Shown piece by piece: positions 17,024-25,111 of a stretch of 64,000 nucleotides of DNA. Position 1 is the first letter of the stretch; the number at the start of each line of letters is the position of its first letter. The stretch lies in assembly GCF_028751195.1 (NCBI RefSeq), contig NZ_CP066784.1, forward strand, positions 4,154,001 to 4,218,000, given 5' to 3'. The DNA comes from Alicyclobacillus sp. ALC3 (GTDB lineage Bacteria > Bacillota > Bacilli > Alicyclobacillales > Alicyclobacillaceae). A program made the position numbers and the translations under genes. Under the pieces are notes generated by a model that was not told the DNA's origin, ran no database searches, and saw nothing but the letters and a program-made list of their open reading frames with translations.

Positions 17024-17563
17024 ATGAAACACATATATATCGTACGCCACTGTTCGGCCGAAGGTCAGTCGTCAGATGCCCCTTTGACTCGGGAAGGTAC
17101 AAATCAAGCCGAACTTCTGGCGGATTTTCTCGAGGACCGACACATAGACAAAATCCTCTCCAGTCCATATGCTCGAGCCATGACAAGCATCGAGCCGCTG
17201 GCACAAGGTCTCAGACTGCAGATTCATGAGGACCCTCGATTGTCCGAAAGAGTTTTGAGTTCGGAGCCCTTGCATAACTGGTTGGACTGCCTGGAACAAA
17301 CATTTGCGGACTTTGAGTTGGCGTACAACGGTGGAGAAACCAGTGCACAGGCGATGAATCGAGCCATTCAAGTGGTAAACGAAGTCTTGGCGGGGAGTCA
17401 CCATGACGTTGTGATCGTAACGCATGGGAACTTAATGACGCTCATGTTGAGACATTTCGACGAACGATTCGGGATTGAAGCATGGGCAGCTCTGACCAAT
17501 CCGGATGTGTACCGCATTACTGTTGATGAATCTGAAACGACTGTGGAACGAGTCTGGAGATAA
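17024..17563 (+). CDS. Histidine phosphatase superfamily protein (phosphoglycerate mutase-like)
   Basis: 179 residues. The catalytic motif is IVRHCSAEGQ (Arg-His near residue 8; RHC instead of the usual RHG), followed by LTREGTNQAELLADFL. The second-half histidine is in VIVTHGNLMTLML. These enzymes remove phosphate through a phosphohistidine intermediate; the substrate is unknown. ATG 17024 has a GAGG ribosome site eight bases away. It leads a run of same-strand genes through 18971. Confidence 0.85.
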   Translation: MKHIYIVRHCSAEGQSSDAPLTREGTNQAELLADFLEDRHIDKILSSPYARAMTSIEPLAQGLRLQIHEDPRLSERVLSSEPLHNWLDCLEQTFADFELAYNGGETSAQAMNRAIQVVNEVLAGSHHDVVIVTHGNLMTLMLRHFDERFGIEAWAALTNPDVYRITVDESETTVERVWR

Positions 17564-17581
17564 TGCAACGGGCCTAGGGAG

Positions 17582-18064
17582 GTGAACTTATGTGGGAGAG
17601 AGCGCTTCACGGGCATTGAGGTCTTCCATCTGGACCGCCTGTTTTGGAAACCAGGGTGGGTGGAAACGCCAAGTCAGGAATGGATAGCGCTACAACGGAG
17701 GCTAGTGGAGCAACCAAGGTGGATCATCGACGGAAACTACGGAGCCACGATGGATATCCGCATTCAAGCGGCCGACACACTGAGAATCCTCGATTTCCCA
17801 CGCCGAGTATGTTTGTGGCGAGGTGTCAAAAGAGCAATCCGTTACCGGGGACAAACGAGGTCGGACATGGGAGAGGATTGTCCGGAGAAGATTGACGTGG
17901 AGTTTTTGCGATACATATGGAGGTTTCGAAAGCGGGAGCAGGACCGGATTGAAAAGCGGCTAGTTGAGGCGAAAACAGTGGGAAAACAAGTGATATGGTT
18001 GAAGACAAGACAAGAGGTTAAGAGTTACCTGGCTTTGCTCGAGTCCAATTCTGCAATCATGTGA
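17582..18064 (+). pseudogene. Adenylate-kinase-like 'DNA topology modulation' (FlaR-type) protein lacking its P-loop
   Basis: The readable frame matches FlaR/AAA-18-like nucleotide kinases from about residue 10 onward: GIEVFHLDRLFWKPGW, WIIDGNYGATMDIRIQAADT and the later RxYRGQTRSDMG lid-like part. In the family, about 20 N-terminal residues with a Walker A (GxxGxGKS/T) precede that point. Here they are replaced by only MNLCGRERFT, so the ATP site is gone. The GGGAGG ribosome site is ideally spaced for ATG 17590, which is out of frame and stops after nine codons. This suggests a deletion that removed the 5' end and shifted the frame. Confidence 0.7.
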
Positions 18065-18108
18065 GAGGTTCTATGCAGATGGATCACGGGAGAGGGAGGA
18101 CGGGAGCA

Positions 18109-18462
18109 ATGATTAACGTAGCCAAGGTACCTGAACCACCGTATTACGCAGTCATTTTCACTTCACGTCGTACGCTGGACGATAAGGGATATGCCGAGAT
18201 GGCTGATGAAATGGTGACCCTGGCGAAGCTACAACCAGGTTTCTTGGGAATCGAAAGTGCTCGAGACGCTGACGGAGTTGGAATCACTGTGTCCTACTGG
18301 GACTCCGAGGAATCGATTCGAGCTTGGAAAGAGAATGAGCGTCACCGTGTTGCGCAGGAACTTGGCCATAAGAAATGGTACGAGCGTTTTGAGACCAGGA
18401 TATGTCGAGTGGAAAGGGAGTATGGCTTCAAAAAAAGCCCATCAGAGGATGCTGACGGATGA
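18109..18462 (+). CDS. Antibiotic biosynthesis monooxygenase (ABM) domain protein
   Basis: 117 residues with the dimeric alpha-beta ferredoxin-like ABM fold. Typical features are YYAVIFTSRR, EMVTLAKLQPGFLGIESARD and ISYWDSEESIRAWK-like text near residue 65. Members are heme-degrading or quinol monooxygenases and their relatives; the substrate is unknown. ATG 18109 is chosen for its AGGGAGGA site eight bases upstream. The stop overlaps the next start (ATGA), so translation is coupled to the GNAT gene. A shortened copy of the middle of this gene occurs at 27494-27564. Confidence 0.85.
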   Translation: MINVAKVPEPPYYAVIFTSRRTLDDKGYAEMADEMVTLAKLQPGFLGIESARDADGVGITVSYWDSEESIRAWKENERHRVAQELGHKKWYERFETRICRVEREYGFKKSPSEDADG

Positions 18463-18971
18463 AGTTTGCATCTCAGCCAATGACACTGGGCCATGCTAGT
18501 AAAATCTCTCGGTGGGCATATGAGCCTCCTTACGACTTCTACAACATGGATACCAGTGACGAGTCAATCAACGAACTCCTAAGCGGAGCGTACAGAATCG
18601 TCCAATCGAGCAGCGAGGTCTACGGGTTCTATTGTGTTGGCGAGTCTGCACAGGTGCCGTCAGGCCATGAGGCGGGAGCTTATTTGAGCCAGCGGAACGT
18701 GGTGGATTTGGGGATCGGCATGCGGCCGGAATTCACGGGCCAGGGATTGGGCAGCAAGTTCCTTGCACATGTCTTGTGTCAAATCGTTTCTGATTGCCCC
18801 TGTGCAAATGTTCGGCTGACGGTGGCTACCTTCAACAAGCGAGCCATCAGGCTGTACGAAAGGTTTGGGTTTCGACCAGTGTCTGAATTCGTTCACGCCG
18901 GCGTCACGTTCCAGGTTATGACACGACCAACCGAGGACCTTCCTCCAGAGCAGGAATGGAGCCTGCGTTGA
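18459..18971 (+). CDS. GNAT family N-acetyltransferase
   Basis: 170 residues. After an N-terminal segment ending SRWAYEPPYDFYNMD, the acetyl-CoA region LGIGMRPEFTGQGLGSKFLA (about residues 84-103) and NKRAIRLYERFGF are conventional. It overlaps the ABM gene by four bases (ATGA). Two internal blocks, 18452-18570 and 18680-18815, recur in degraded form at 27567-27821, so this gene is one donor of the scrambled duplicate. Confidence 0.87.
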   Translation: MKFASQPMTLGHASKISRWAYEPPYDFYNMDTSDESINELLSGAYRIVQSSSEVYGFYCVGESAQVPSGHEAGAYLSQRNVVDLGIGMRPEFTGQGLGSKFLAHVLCQIVSDCPCANVRLTVATFNKRAIRLYERFGFRPVSEFVHAGVTFQVMTRPTEDLPPEQEWSLR

Positions 18972-19004
18972 TTCATTACGTGAAACAGGATTGGTGGTGA
19001 CGGG

Positions 19005-19323
19005 GTGAAAGTGACAGGGCAAGGAATTCACCTGCGTTTTTTGAATGAGTCAGATGCCCCATCGATGGTGGCGCTGAATCGACGGAATCGTGCCTTCTTC
19101 GGACCGTATTTGATTGACCGACCGGAGGAGTTTTACACAGTAGAATATCAGCAGGCATCCATCCGCTCGGGACTTGCTTTGATGGAAAAAGACCAAAAGT
19201 ATTCGTTCGGTGTCTTTCTCAAGGAAAGTCGGGAACTCATTGGACTCTTGTCTTTGACGGAGATTGTTCGTGGCCCCTATCAGTCATGCTGGCTTGGATA
19301 CTATTTAGATCAGGAACGTGACC
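19005..19323 (+). pseudogene. RimJ/RimL-type acetyltransferase, 5' half (interrupted by IS)
   Basis: About 105 codons, from a GTG start to YQSCWLGYYLDQE, match the N-terminal half of ribosomal-protein-alanine-type GNAT enzymes (LRFLNESDAPSMVALNRRN near the start). The frame then runs into the IS200/IS605 end and stops. The 3' half resumes at about 20833 with FDNGHGYTTEAVR. Joining the halves gives LDQE-R-FDNGHGYTTEA, a normal RimJ motif, so the insertion removed little or no host sequence. Confidence 0.82.
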
Positions 19324-19419
19324 ACTCCCCATGCCTAAAGGCAGGGGGCTTCTCAGAACACGCATGACGCAACCGCCTACGTTATGTTCTGAAGGCTCAG
19401 TCCAAGCCAAGTGGAAAGG

Positions 19420-20499
19420 CTAGGCTAATGCACGTTTCAAGATATTTTGTGCGGCGTTTACGTCCCGGTCCTGAACATAGCCACAATGTTCGCACCTGTG
19501 TATACGCTCAGACAGTTTCTTGGGGACGATTTTACCGCAATTCGAACATTGTTGACTCGTGTTTTTGGGATCGACCAGCACGACACGACGACCAGCTTCT
19601 TCCGCTTTGTACGTGGTGTACTGTACAAGTTGATTCCAAGACGCATCAACGATGCTTTTGGCAAGGTGGTGATTTCTCACCATTCCTTGCACGTTCAGAT
19701 TTTCAAAAGCAAGGAGTCCGTAGCCATTTACCAGTTTCCGAGACACTTTGTGCGCGTAGTCCCTGCGTTGATTCGCGATATGCTCATGCAATCTCGCCAG
19801 TTCTCTGATGTTTTTGCGCCGACGAACAGACCCCTTCTTCTTGCGTGATACTGACCGTTGTTTTCTGTGCAATGTCCGTTCTGATTCACGCAGGAACTTC
19901 GGATGTTCGTAAAACTCCCCATCAGACGTGATGGCAAGATGCTTGACTCCAAGATCGATCCCGACGGCTTCCTTGGACTCTGGCAGCGCATTCGGCTCCA
20001 CTTCACACGACAGACTGGCGTAATACTTCCCATTTTTCACGGTGACCGTACACGTTTTGATTGTTCCTTGCGGCTGACGGTGGAGTTTGATTTTTACTCC
20101 GCCAATCTTCGAGAGTGTTATCTGATTCCCATTGATTGAATAGCCACTCTGTGGGTACGTAAAAGAGTCATATCGCCCTGCTGATTTAAAACGCGGATAG
20201 CCGGGTGTCTCGCCTGCCTTCACGCGACGAAAGAAGGCTTGAAACGCTTTGTCCAGTCGTTTCACCACATCTTGCAACACCTGCGAGTGAACCTGTGTTA
20301 ACGCTGGAATGTACTTCTTGCGCTCATTCAGTGTGTTTGCCTGAGCGTAGTAATTCAGTGTGGTCTTGTCCGTTTCATAGACAAACCGCCGTTCGTCCAG
20401 CAGGCGATTGTAGAGCAGGCGACAGCGCTCTAAAGTGAACTGTATTTTCTCTTCTTGTTCTTTCGTGGGGTAAAGTCTGTACTTGTACGCTTTTCGCAT
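19420..20499 (-). CDS. tnpB: TnpB, RNA-guided nuclease of IS200/IS605 element
   Basis: 359 residues, full length. RuvC motifs are GIDLGVKHLA (Asp182), LAFENLNV (Glu266) and QDRDVNAAQNI (Asp at 344-346). A zinc ribbon has Cys318/Cys321 and Cys336/Cys339. The N-terminal helix-turn-helix region begins MRKAYKYRLYPTKEQEEKI. TnpB proteins use an omega-RNA made from the 3' end of the gene and element to cut DNA matching the flanking guide. That RNA would span roughly 19320-19500 on the minus strand, and its guide would come from the interrupted GNAT gene left of 19320. All catalytic residues appear intact. Confidence 0.93.
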   Translation of the reverse strand: MRKAYKYRLYPTKEQEEKIQFTLERCRLLYNRLLDERRFVYETDKTTLNYYAQANTLNERKKYIPALTQVHSQVLQDVVKRLDKAFQAFFRRVKAGETPGYPRFKSAGRYDSFTYPQSGYSINGNQITLSKIGGVKIKLHRQPQGTIKTCTVTVKNGKYYASLSCEVEPNALPESKEAVGIDLGVKHLAITSDGEFYEHPKFLRESERTLHRKQRSVSRKKKGSVRRRKNIRELARLHEHIANQRRDYAHKVSRKLVNGYGLLAFENLNVQGMVRNHHLAKSIVDASWNQLVQYTTYKAEEAGRRVVLVDPKNTSQQCSNCGKIVPKKLSERIHRCEHCGYVQDRDVNAAQNILKRALA

Positions 20500-20503
20500 G
20501 AGA

Positions 20504-20695
20504 TCATCTCGATTTCTGCGCTTCGATACACCTCTTGATTACGTCCAGTTGGAACCGTGCCCACCGCGAAAGCAACACCTTTAACCTCGCGTCAATGGGT
20601 TCAACAAGCACTTTACGGCGATATTTCGGACAAAAGACAACATGGTATTTACAGTCGAACGTGATACTGTGGTTTGAATCCACATCTCTACTCAT
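20504..20695 (-). pseudogene. tnpA: TnpA (Y1/HUH transposase), internally deleted
   Basis: 63 codons against about 130-140 in intact TnpA. The N-terminal KYHVVFCPKYRRKVL is family-typical, then the sequence jumps to the C-terminal LDVIKRCIEAQK. The HUH histidine motif and the central sheet are missing. The position of the catalytic tyrosine in the last helix (IKxYIExQ) holds cysteine. It starts in the same strand and phase region as tnpB, four bases upstream. It cannot be an active transposase. Confidence 0.85.
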
Positions 20696-20832
20696 GACGA
20701 ATCACTAAGAAATAGCATAGTAAAAAACGGAAGATACAACAATAGTATCTAGTGTTTTGACTAAAGAGAAAAGATTCGCCTGACGGCGAACGCCTTATAT
20801 CCCCATAGCTAAAGCAAGGGGTTTTACGGCGC

Positions 20833-21406
20833 GTTTGATAACGGTCATGGGTACACCACAGAAGCCGTAAGACCTGCCGTGAAGTACGCCTTTCAAGTTT
20901 TGGGTTTTCATCGAATCGAAGCCGGTGTCATGCCACACAACACCGGCTCTATTCGTGTACTTCAAAAAGCTGGCTTTCACTCGGAGGGGCTTAACAAGAA
21001 GAACGTCCTGATCAATGGCAGGTGGGAGGACCATCTATATTTTGCAATTGTAAATTCAATCCGGCGTGCCAGGACGGATGAAGGTCCGATTTTGAGCGAT
21101 CTTGCTTTTCGTTCGAAAGCCGTGTGGGGGGGCGCCACGATGGTTAGCCGTGGTCGTGTATTTCATCTCGCTGACCTGAATTCACTGATCGCCAAATCCG
21201 GCGGTGAGTATGTGGGGGCCGTCACGTATCGTTTTGAGGACAATGGTGACTGTGAGCTGATAAGCATCAATACCACAGGAAGGGGTACCGGAGTGGGAAC
21301 GAACCTGCTGGCCGCAGTCGAAGGTGAAGCACGTCACGTCGAAACGCAGCCAGACGTTCTTGGCGCCAGCGCTTTGTCTCCCCTTGTCCCGGATACGTGC
21401 AGCTAA
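20833..21406 (+). pseudogene. RimJ-type GNAT 3' half fused to fragments of other GNAT genes
   Basis: The first part (to about 21063) completes the interrupted acetyltransferase: GYTTEAVRPAVKYAFQVLGF, then MPHNTGSIRVLQKAGFHSEG. It does not stop normally but continues in frame into two further fragments. ILSDLAFRSKAVWG is the start of one GNAT type, and VFHLADLNSLIAKSGGEYVG to NTTGRGTGVGTNLLAAVEGE is the acetyl-CoA domain of another. The frame then loses similarity and ends at 21406. No start codon serves the whole frame. It is a deletion-fused remnant of at least two acetyltransferase genes. Confidence 0.7.
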
Positions 21407-21571
21407 CCGGGCCCACGTGTCAGTCACGGTTGGGACCCCACTTAACAATGGGAATTTGAACTCCTCACACTTAACCATTCAGAGGCACACGAGGTCATTT
21501 TCGAACACGTTCGCTGTCCCGATCTCGGTGACAACCATTGCTACGTTGAATAACTCCTTGTATTTGGACGC

Positions 21572-21602
21572 TTGACTTGGAGTGTACTCCAAGTTGTATC
21601 GT
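21572..21602 (+). promoter_or_regulatory. MerR (NmlR/AdhR)-type promoter-operator
   Basis: A perfect 18-base dyad, CTTGGAGTGTACTCCAAG (21576-21593), lies between a -35 TTGACT (21572-21577) and a possible -10 TATCGT (21597-21602). The 19-base spacer is the hallmark of MerR-controlled promoters. The dyad matches the operator class described for NmlR/AdhR aldehyde and electrophile sensors. It drives the SDR gene 43 bases downstream. Confidence 0.75.
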
Positions 21603-21644
21603 TATGGTAAATCAACTAAACATCACGTTGAGGGGGGATATCCG

Positions 21645-22373
21645 ATGGATAATTCCAAAACAGTCTTGATCACAGGTGGGAATAAAGGTATTGGGTTGGA
21701 AACTGGTCGGCAGTTGGGACATCTCGGATTCACAATTTTACTTGGTTCACGAGATGAAACCAGAGGACAGGAAGCTGCGGCTGCGTTGAACGCTGAGAAC
21801 ATAATTGCTCAGGCAATTACTCTTGACGTTACAGATCCAGATACAATTCAATCCGCAGTACAGCAAATTGATGATCAGTATGGATTGCTTGACGTTCTCA
21901 TTAATAATGCCGGGGTAAGCTTGGATGGAGGCGTTCCGCCAAGTCAACTGGACTTGATCAATCTGCGAAGGACATATGAGACGAACGTTTTCGGCATGTT
22001 TTCTGTCACCAAGGCGATGCTCCCTTTGATTAGAAAATCCCAATCAGGCAGAATTGTCAACCTGTCAAGTGGGCTAGCTTCCTTGAGCTTGAATAGTGAC
22101 CCGGAATCTGAATTTTACGGATTAAATTTGCTCGCCTATATGAGTTCCAAAACAGCGGTCAATGCCTTGACAGTTTTGTTTGCAAGAGAACTGAGGGATA
22201 CTTCGATTAAGGTTAATTCGGCCGATCCGGGCTTTACTTCGACCGACTTGAATGGGCATAGGGGTTATCGTTCCGTTGAAGAAGGTGCTTCGATTGTAGT
22301 GAAGCTCGCCACCCTTGCGGACGATGGTCCGAGTGGTGGTTTCTTTGATGAAAACGGAGTGATGCCATGGTAA
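21645..22373 (+). CDS. Short-chain dehydrogenase/reductase
   Basis: 242 residues, classical SDR. The cofactor motif TGGNKGIG is at about residues 11-18, NNAG at about 87-90, the catalytic serine in NLSSG, and the Tyr-x3-Lys pair in LLAYMSSKTAVN. It reduces or oxidises a carbonyl/alcohol using NAD(P)(H); carbonyl reductase is plausible. ATG 21645 follows GAGGGGGG. A MerR/NmlR-type operator lies upstream, and the MerR gene that should control it begins 23 bases downstream but is truncated. Confidence 0.9.
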   Translation: MDNSKTVLITGGNKGIGLETGRQLGHLGFTILLGSRDETRGQEAAAALNAENIIAQAITLDVTDPDTIQSAVQQIDDQYGLLDVLINNAGVSLDGGVPPSQLDLINLRRTYETNVFGMFSVTKAMLPLIRKSQSGRIVNLSSGLASLSLNSDPESEFYGLNLLAYMSSKTAVNALTVLFARELRDTSIKVNSADPGFTSTDLNGHRGYRSVEEGASIVVKLATLADDGPSGGFFDENGVMPW

Positions 22374-22396
22374 TTCAGCGGGAGGAGGCGGCAAAC

Positions 22397-22500
22397 GTGG
22401 GGGACAATGCGGGAACTGTGAGCTCCATTAAGCAGGCGGTTGAATTCACTGGTCTATCGGAAGACACGATCCGTTACTACGAGAAAATCGGATTGCCTGC
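22397..22500 (+). pseudogene. MerR-family regulator, N-terminal relic
   Basis: GTG 22397 has a strong GGAGGAGG site, and the frame encodes the MerR DNA-binding helix-turn-helix, SIKQAVEFTGLSEDTIRYYE, then KIGLP. After that similarity ends, although the frame stays open by chance until the opposite-strand LysR gene. The wing, dimer helix and effector domain are absent. It probably once repressed or activated the SDR gene through the dyad at 21576-21593. Confidence 0.75.
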
Positions 22501-22700
22501 GACCCCATTGAAGAGTAATTTGAGCATGAACTCTCAAGCAACCAACAGGAAACTGAAAACCATGGGTCAATTGGGGACAATACAGGATGTGATATGGACC
22601 AGGACATCGGTCCATATTTCGTTTTCACGAAGGCTTGTATTGGTGGATACGATACATTGCGATGTTGCGGAAATTTGGAAAATCGTAAGCTGGATGACTC

Positions 22701-22820
22701 ACATATGGCGAAGTTCTGCGTCACGTCGTCACCCACGAGATTCATCACACCATCAGGGTTCAGAGGCGGATGCTAGTTGTTCTGCAACCTATAACATCGT
22801 CTCTCGAGCAGCCCGAATAA
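22701..22820 (+). pseudogene. DinB-family C-terminal relic
   Basis: Forty codons read TYGEVLRHVVTHEIHHTIRV and on to a stop. The HVVTHEIHH pattern matches the metal-binding end of DinB-like four-helix proteins. No start or upstream half is recognisable in this frame, though less clear fragments occur between 22560 and 22700. The end overlaps the 3' end of the LysR gene. Confidence 0.55.
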
Positions 22821-23670
22821 ATGCCTGCAGTGCTGGCGACATCCACTTGTCCTTGTGCCAACACATCTGTGTAACGACTGGGAATTCGGGCCCCACCCAC
22901 GGAAGAGACACTAATGTTTCGTTGCGTAGCTCCTCCTTCACCGCCATTTTCGGCAGCAGCGTCACACCCAAACCCGCCATGACGCATTGTTTGATGGCCT
23001 CAACACTGGCAAACTCCACCTTGGGGTTGCGAAGCCCAGCGGCGGCCAGTGTGTTCTCAAACATCGTGCGATAGCTGCACCCTGGCTCCGTCACCAGGAT
23101 TGTCTCTCCTTCCAGGTCGACGGGCTCCACAGCCTTCATGTCAGATAGGGGATGACCTTTGCGTACCAGTATCAACATCGACTCCCGCATCAAGACATCG
23201 AAAACAAGTGCCTCATCCGTGCCTACTTCCTCCAACGTAAAGGAGAGATCCAATTCTCCGTGCGATACCTGCTTGCGCAAGTCGGCGCAAATCCCCGTCT
23301 TGAAGACAAGTTCCACGTTTGGGTACTTGGTCCTGTACTCCATGAGAACAGGTGCTAGACGATACGTACATAAGCTTTCAACCGCACCAATGGTCAGTGT
23401 CCCAGTTGGGTTATCATTTCCAGGTACGAACAGGTACGCCTCCTCGGCTAATCCGAGCATCCGATCCGCATAGTGCAACAGTCGTTCCCCTGCCTCAGTC
23501 AACCGAACCCGTTTCCCGAGACGCTCAAATAACTGCACATCGAACTCCCGTTCCAAGACCTGAATCTGTGTCGTGACGCTGGACTGAGCGTAATTCAACC
23601 TCTGTGCCGTTCGAGTGAAATTCAGCTCCTCGGTCAAAACTTTGAAGGTCTGCAACTGTTTGAATTCCAC
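22789..23670 (-). CDS. LysR-family transcriptional regulator
   Basis: 293 residues. The N-terminal helix-turn-helix is NFTRTAQRLNYAQSSVTTQI (about residues 17-36), followed by the linker helix and a periplasmic-binding-like effector domain (GTLTIGAVESLCTYRLAPVL onward). GTG 23670 is preferred over GTG 23688 because GGAG lies eight bases upstream. It is divergent from an amino-acid-type permease, the usual LysR arrangement, and likely controls both from the inverted repeat at 23711-23733. The effector is unknown. Confidence 0.92.
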   Translation of the reverse strand: MEFKQLQTFKVLTEELNFTRTAQRLNYAQSSVTTQIQVLEREFDVQLFERLGKRVRLTEAGERLLHYADRMLGLAEEAYLFVPGNDNPTGTLTIGAVESLCTYRLAPVLMEYRTKYPNVELVFKTGICADLRKQVSHGELDLSFTLEEVGTDEALVFDVLMRESMLILVRKGHPLSDMKAVEPVDLEGETILVTEPGCSYRTMFENTLAAAGLRNPKVEFASVEAIKQCVMAGLGVTLLPKMAVKEELRNETLVSLPWVGPEFPVVTQMCWHKDKWMSPALQAFIRAARETML

Positions 23671-23710
23671 TTCTGACGCTCCAATCACTTTGGTCGATGG
23701 TTACTATCGG

Positions 23711-23733
23711 TACTATCGTATGACAAGATAGTA
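23711..23733. promoter_or_regulatory. Putative LysR operator
   Basis: An inverted repeat TACTATC (23711-23717) and GATAGTA (23727-23733), with a 9-base centre, sits between the divergent LysR and permease starts. A further ACTATC half-site at 23703 adds a direct repeat. Size and position fit a LysR T-N11-A type site. Confidence 0.6.
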
Positions 23734-23782
23734 TCACCTATGTAAGCTGATGGGGAAGGTACCAGGCCGAGGAGTGGCGAAA

Positions 23783-25096
23783 ATGGGCGAGCAACAGTTA
23801 AAGCGAACACTGACATGGGTACAAGGGACTGCGATGGCGATTGGCGCTGTTCTCGGATCCGGTGTCCTCATACTTCCTGCCATCACGGCACAGCAGGCTG
23901 GACCTGCTTCCATTCTCTCCTGGTTGCTCATGTCTCTCTTGGCATTTCCACTTGCCATCACCCTGGGAAGACTCGGCGCCAAGCACCCACACGCCGGTGG
24001 CATTGTGGAATATGCCCGTCTGGCATTCGGTGACATAGGAAGCCGTATCACCGCTTGGTTGTTTCTTGGGACAATTCCGATTGGTGTGCCTATCGTCGCC
24101 TTGGTTGGTGCCAACTATGTTGCGGGTACGTTTGGCCTGCCGCAATGGACCATTCCGGTGATGGCGGCTGTGATGTTATTTGCCTCCTTGGGCCTCCATC
24201 GACAAGGCGTTGATATTGCGTCATGGGTCCAAGTGCTCATCTTGTCTCTGATTGCCACCATGATGGTAGCCGCTATTATTGCCGCAGGACCACACATGCG
24301 CTCCACCAACTTTCATCCGTTCGTTCCGCATGGCTACCTCTCGATTGGAACTTCCTCCGTTCAGATCTTCTGGTGCTTCGTCGGTTGGGAGATGGTCGGG
24401 CACCTGGCGGAGGAGTTTCGTGATCCGGCAAGAGATTTGCGTCGGACATTCCTCCTTGCACCGACTTTGGTCGGCGTTCTGTACGTGGCGTTGTCTATCG
24501 TCACAGTTGGAACGCATGCCTATGGTTCGGTTGGTGGCGTAGCGCCACTGAGCCAACTTGTGGCAATCGGTCTGGGAAGAGGAGGAGCGATGATGACGGG
24601 AGGTGCAGCCCTCTTGATCACGATGGTCGCCATCCATGGGAACGTAGCCGGCTTTTCCCGTTTGGTCTACAGTCAGGCTCGTGCTGGCGTGTTTCCGTCA
24701 TTTCTCGGAAGACTGCACGAACGTTATCAGACTCCCATTGTGGCGCTCGCTGCGTTAGGCGTGGACTTTGCCGCCGTTCTCACAATCTACACAACGTTTC
24801 ACGTTAATCTCGGCGCACTCATCACCTGGCCAAGCACAGTGTTTCTGGCATTGTACGGGATTGCCATGATGTCTGCGCTCAAGTTGATGAGGGAAGGATG
24901 GCGGCAGCGGATTGTGCCATTGATTCCGCTACTGGTGTGTGCAGGCTTGTATGCACTAAGCGGATGGGCGATGGGGTATCCAGTCATCCTTGGAACGGCA
25001 GGCTGGGTGATGTACCGGATACATGGCAGGACCCATGCATCCGGTAAGCGTCTCGATGGTACACCGGTAGAGAGTTCTGGAACATCTCATACTTGA
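23783..25096 (+). CDS. APC-superfamily amino acid permease (YjeH-like)
   Basis: 437 residues with about twelve membrane segments. The first helix contains GTAMAIGAVLGSGVLILPAI, the glycine-rich unwound segment that binds substrate in APC transporters. The arrangement resembles the amino acid exporter YjeH, so import or efflux of an amino acid is possible. ATG 23783 has GGAG eight bases upstream. Probably regulated by the divergent LysR gene. The hydrophilic tail after the last helix is about 25 residues. Confidence 0.87.
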   Translation: MGEQQLKRTLTWVQGTAMAIGAVLGSGVLILPAITAQQAGPASILSWLLMSLLAFPLAITLGRLGAKHPHAGGIVEYARLAFGDIGSRITAWLFLGTIPIGVPIVALVGANYVAGTFGLPQWTIPVMAAVMLFASLGLHRQGVDIASWVQVLILSLIATMMVAAIIAAGPHMRSTNFHPFVPHGYLSIGTSSVQIFWCFVGWEMVGHLAEEFRDPARDLRRTFLLAPTLVGVLYVALSIVTVGTHAYGSVGGVAPLSQLVAIGLGRGGAMMTGGAALLITMVAIHGNVAGFSRLVYSQARAGVFPSFLGRLHERYQTPIVALAALGVDFAAVLTIYTTFHVNLGALITWPSTVFLALYGIAMMSALKLMREGWRQRIVPLIPLLVCAGLYALSGWAMGYPVILGTAGWVMYRIHGRTHASGKRLDGTPVESSGTSHT

Positions 25097-25111
25097 GCCC
25101 AAAAAACGAAT

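Larger units (their letters stand above)
19320..20833 (-). mobile_element. IS200/IS605-family element (tnpB intact, tnpA ruined)
   Basis: About 1.5 kb inserted in a GNAT gene without visible target duplication, as expected for this family. Both ends have imperfect subterminal hairpins: CCCCATGCCTAAAGGCAGGGG near 19328 (3' end relative to tnpB) and CCCCATAGCTAAAGCAAGGGG near 20803 (5' end). The outer limits are placed to within about 5 bases by restoring the host reading frame. The tnpA relic and tnpB are collinear on the minus strand. The family transposes as single-stranded circles cut by the Y1/HUH TnpA; this copy could move only with TnpA supplied in trans. Confidence 0.85.

Noticed and set aside
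22367..23074. A 235-codon open frame across the MerR relic and into the LysR gene
   Set aside because: Only the first about 35 residues (MerR helix-turn-helix) are protein-like; the rest is antisense to LysR or in the wrong phase relative to a DinB relic.
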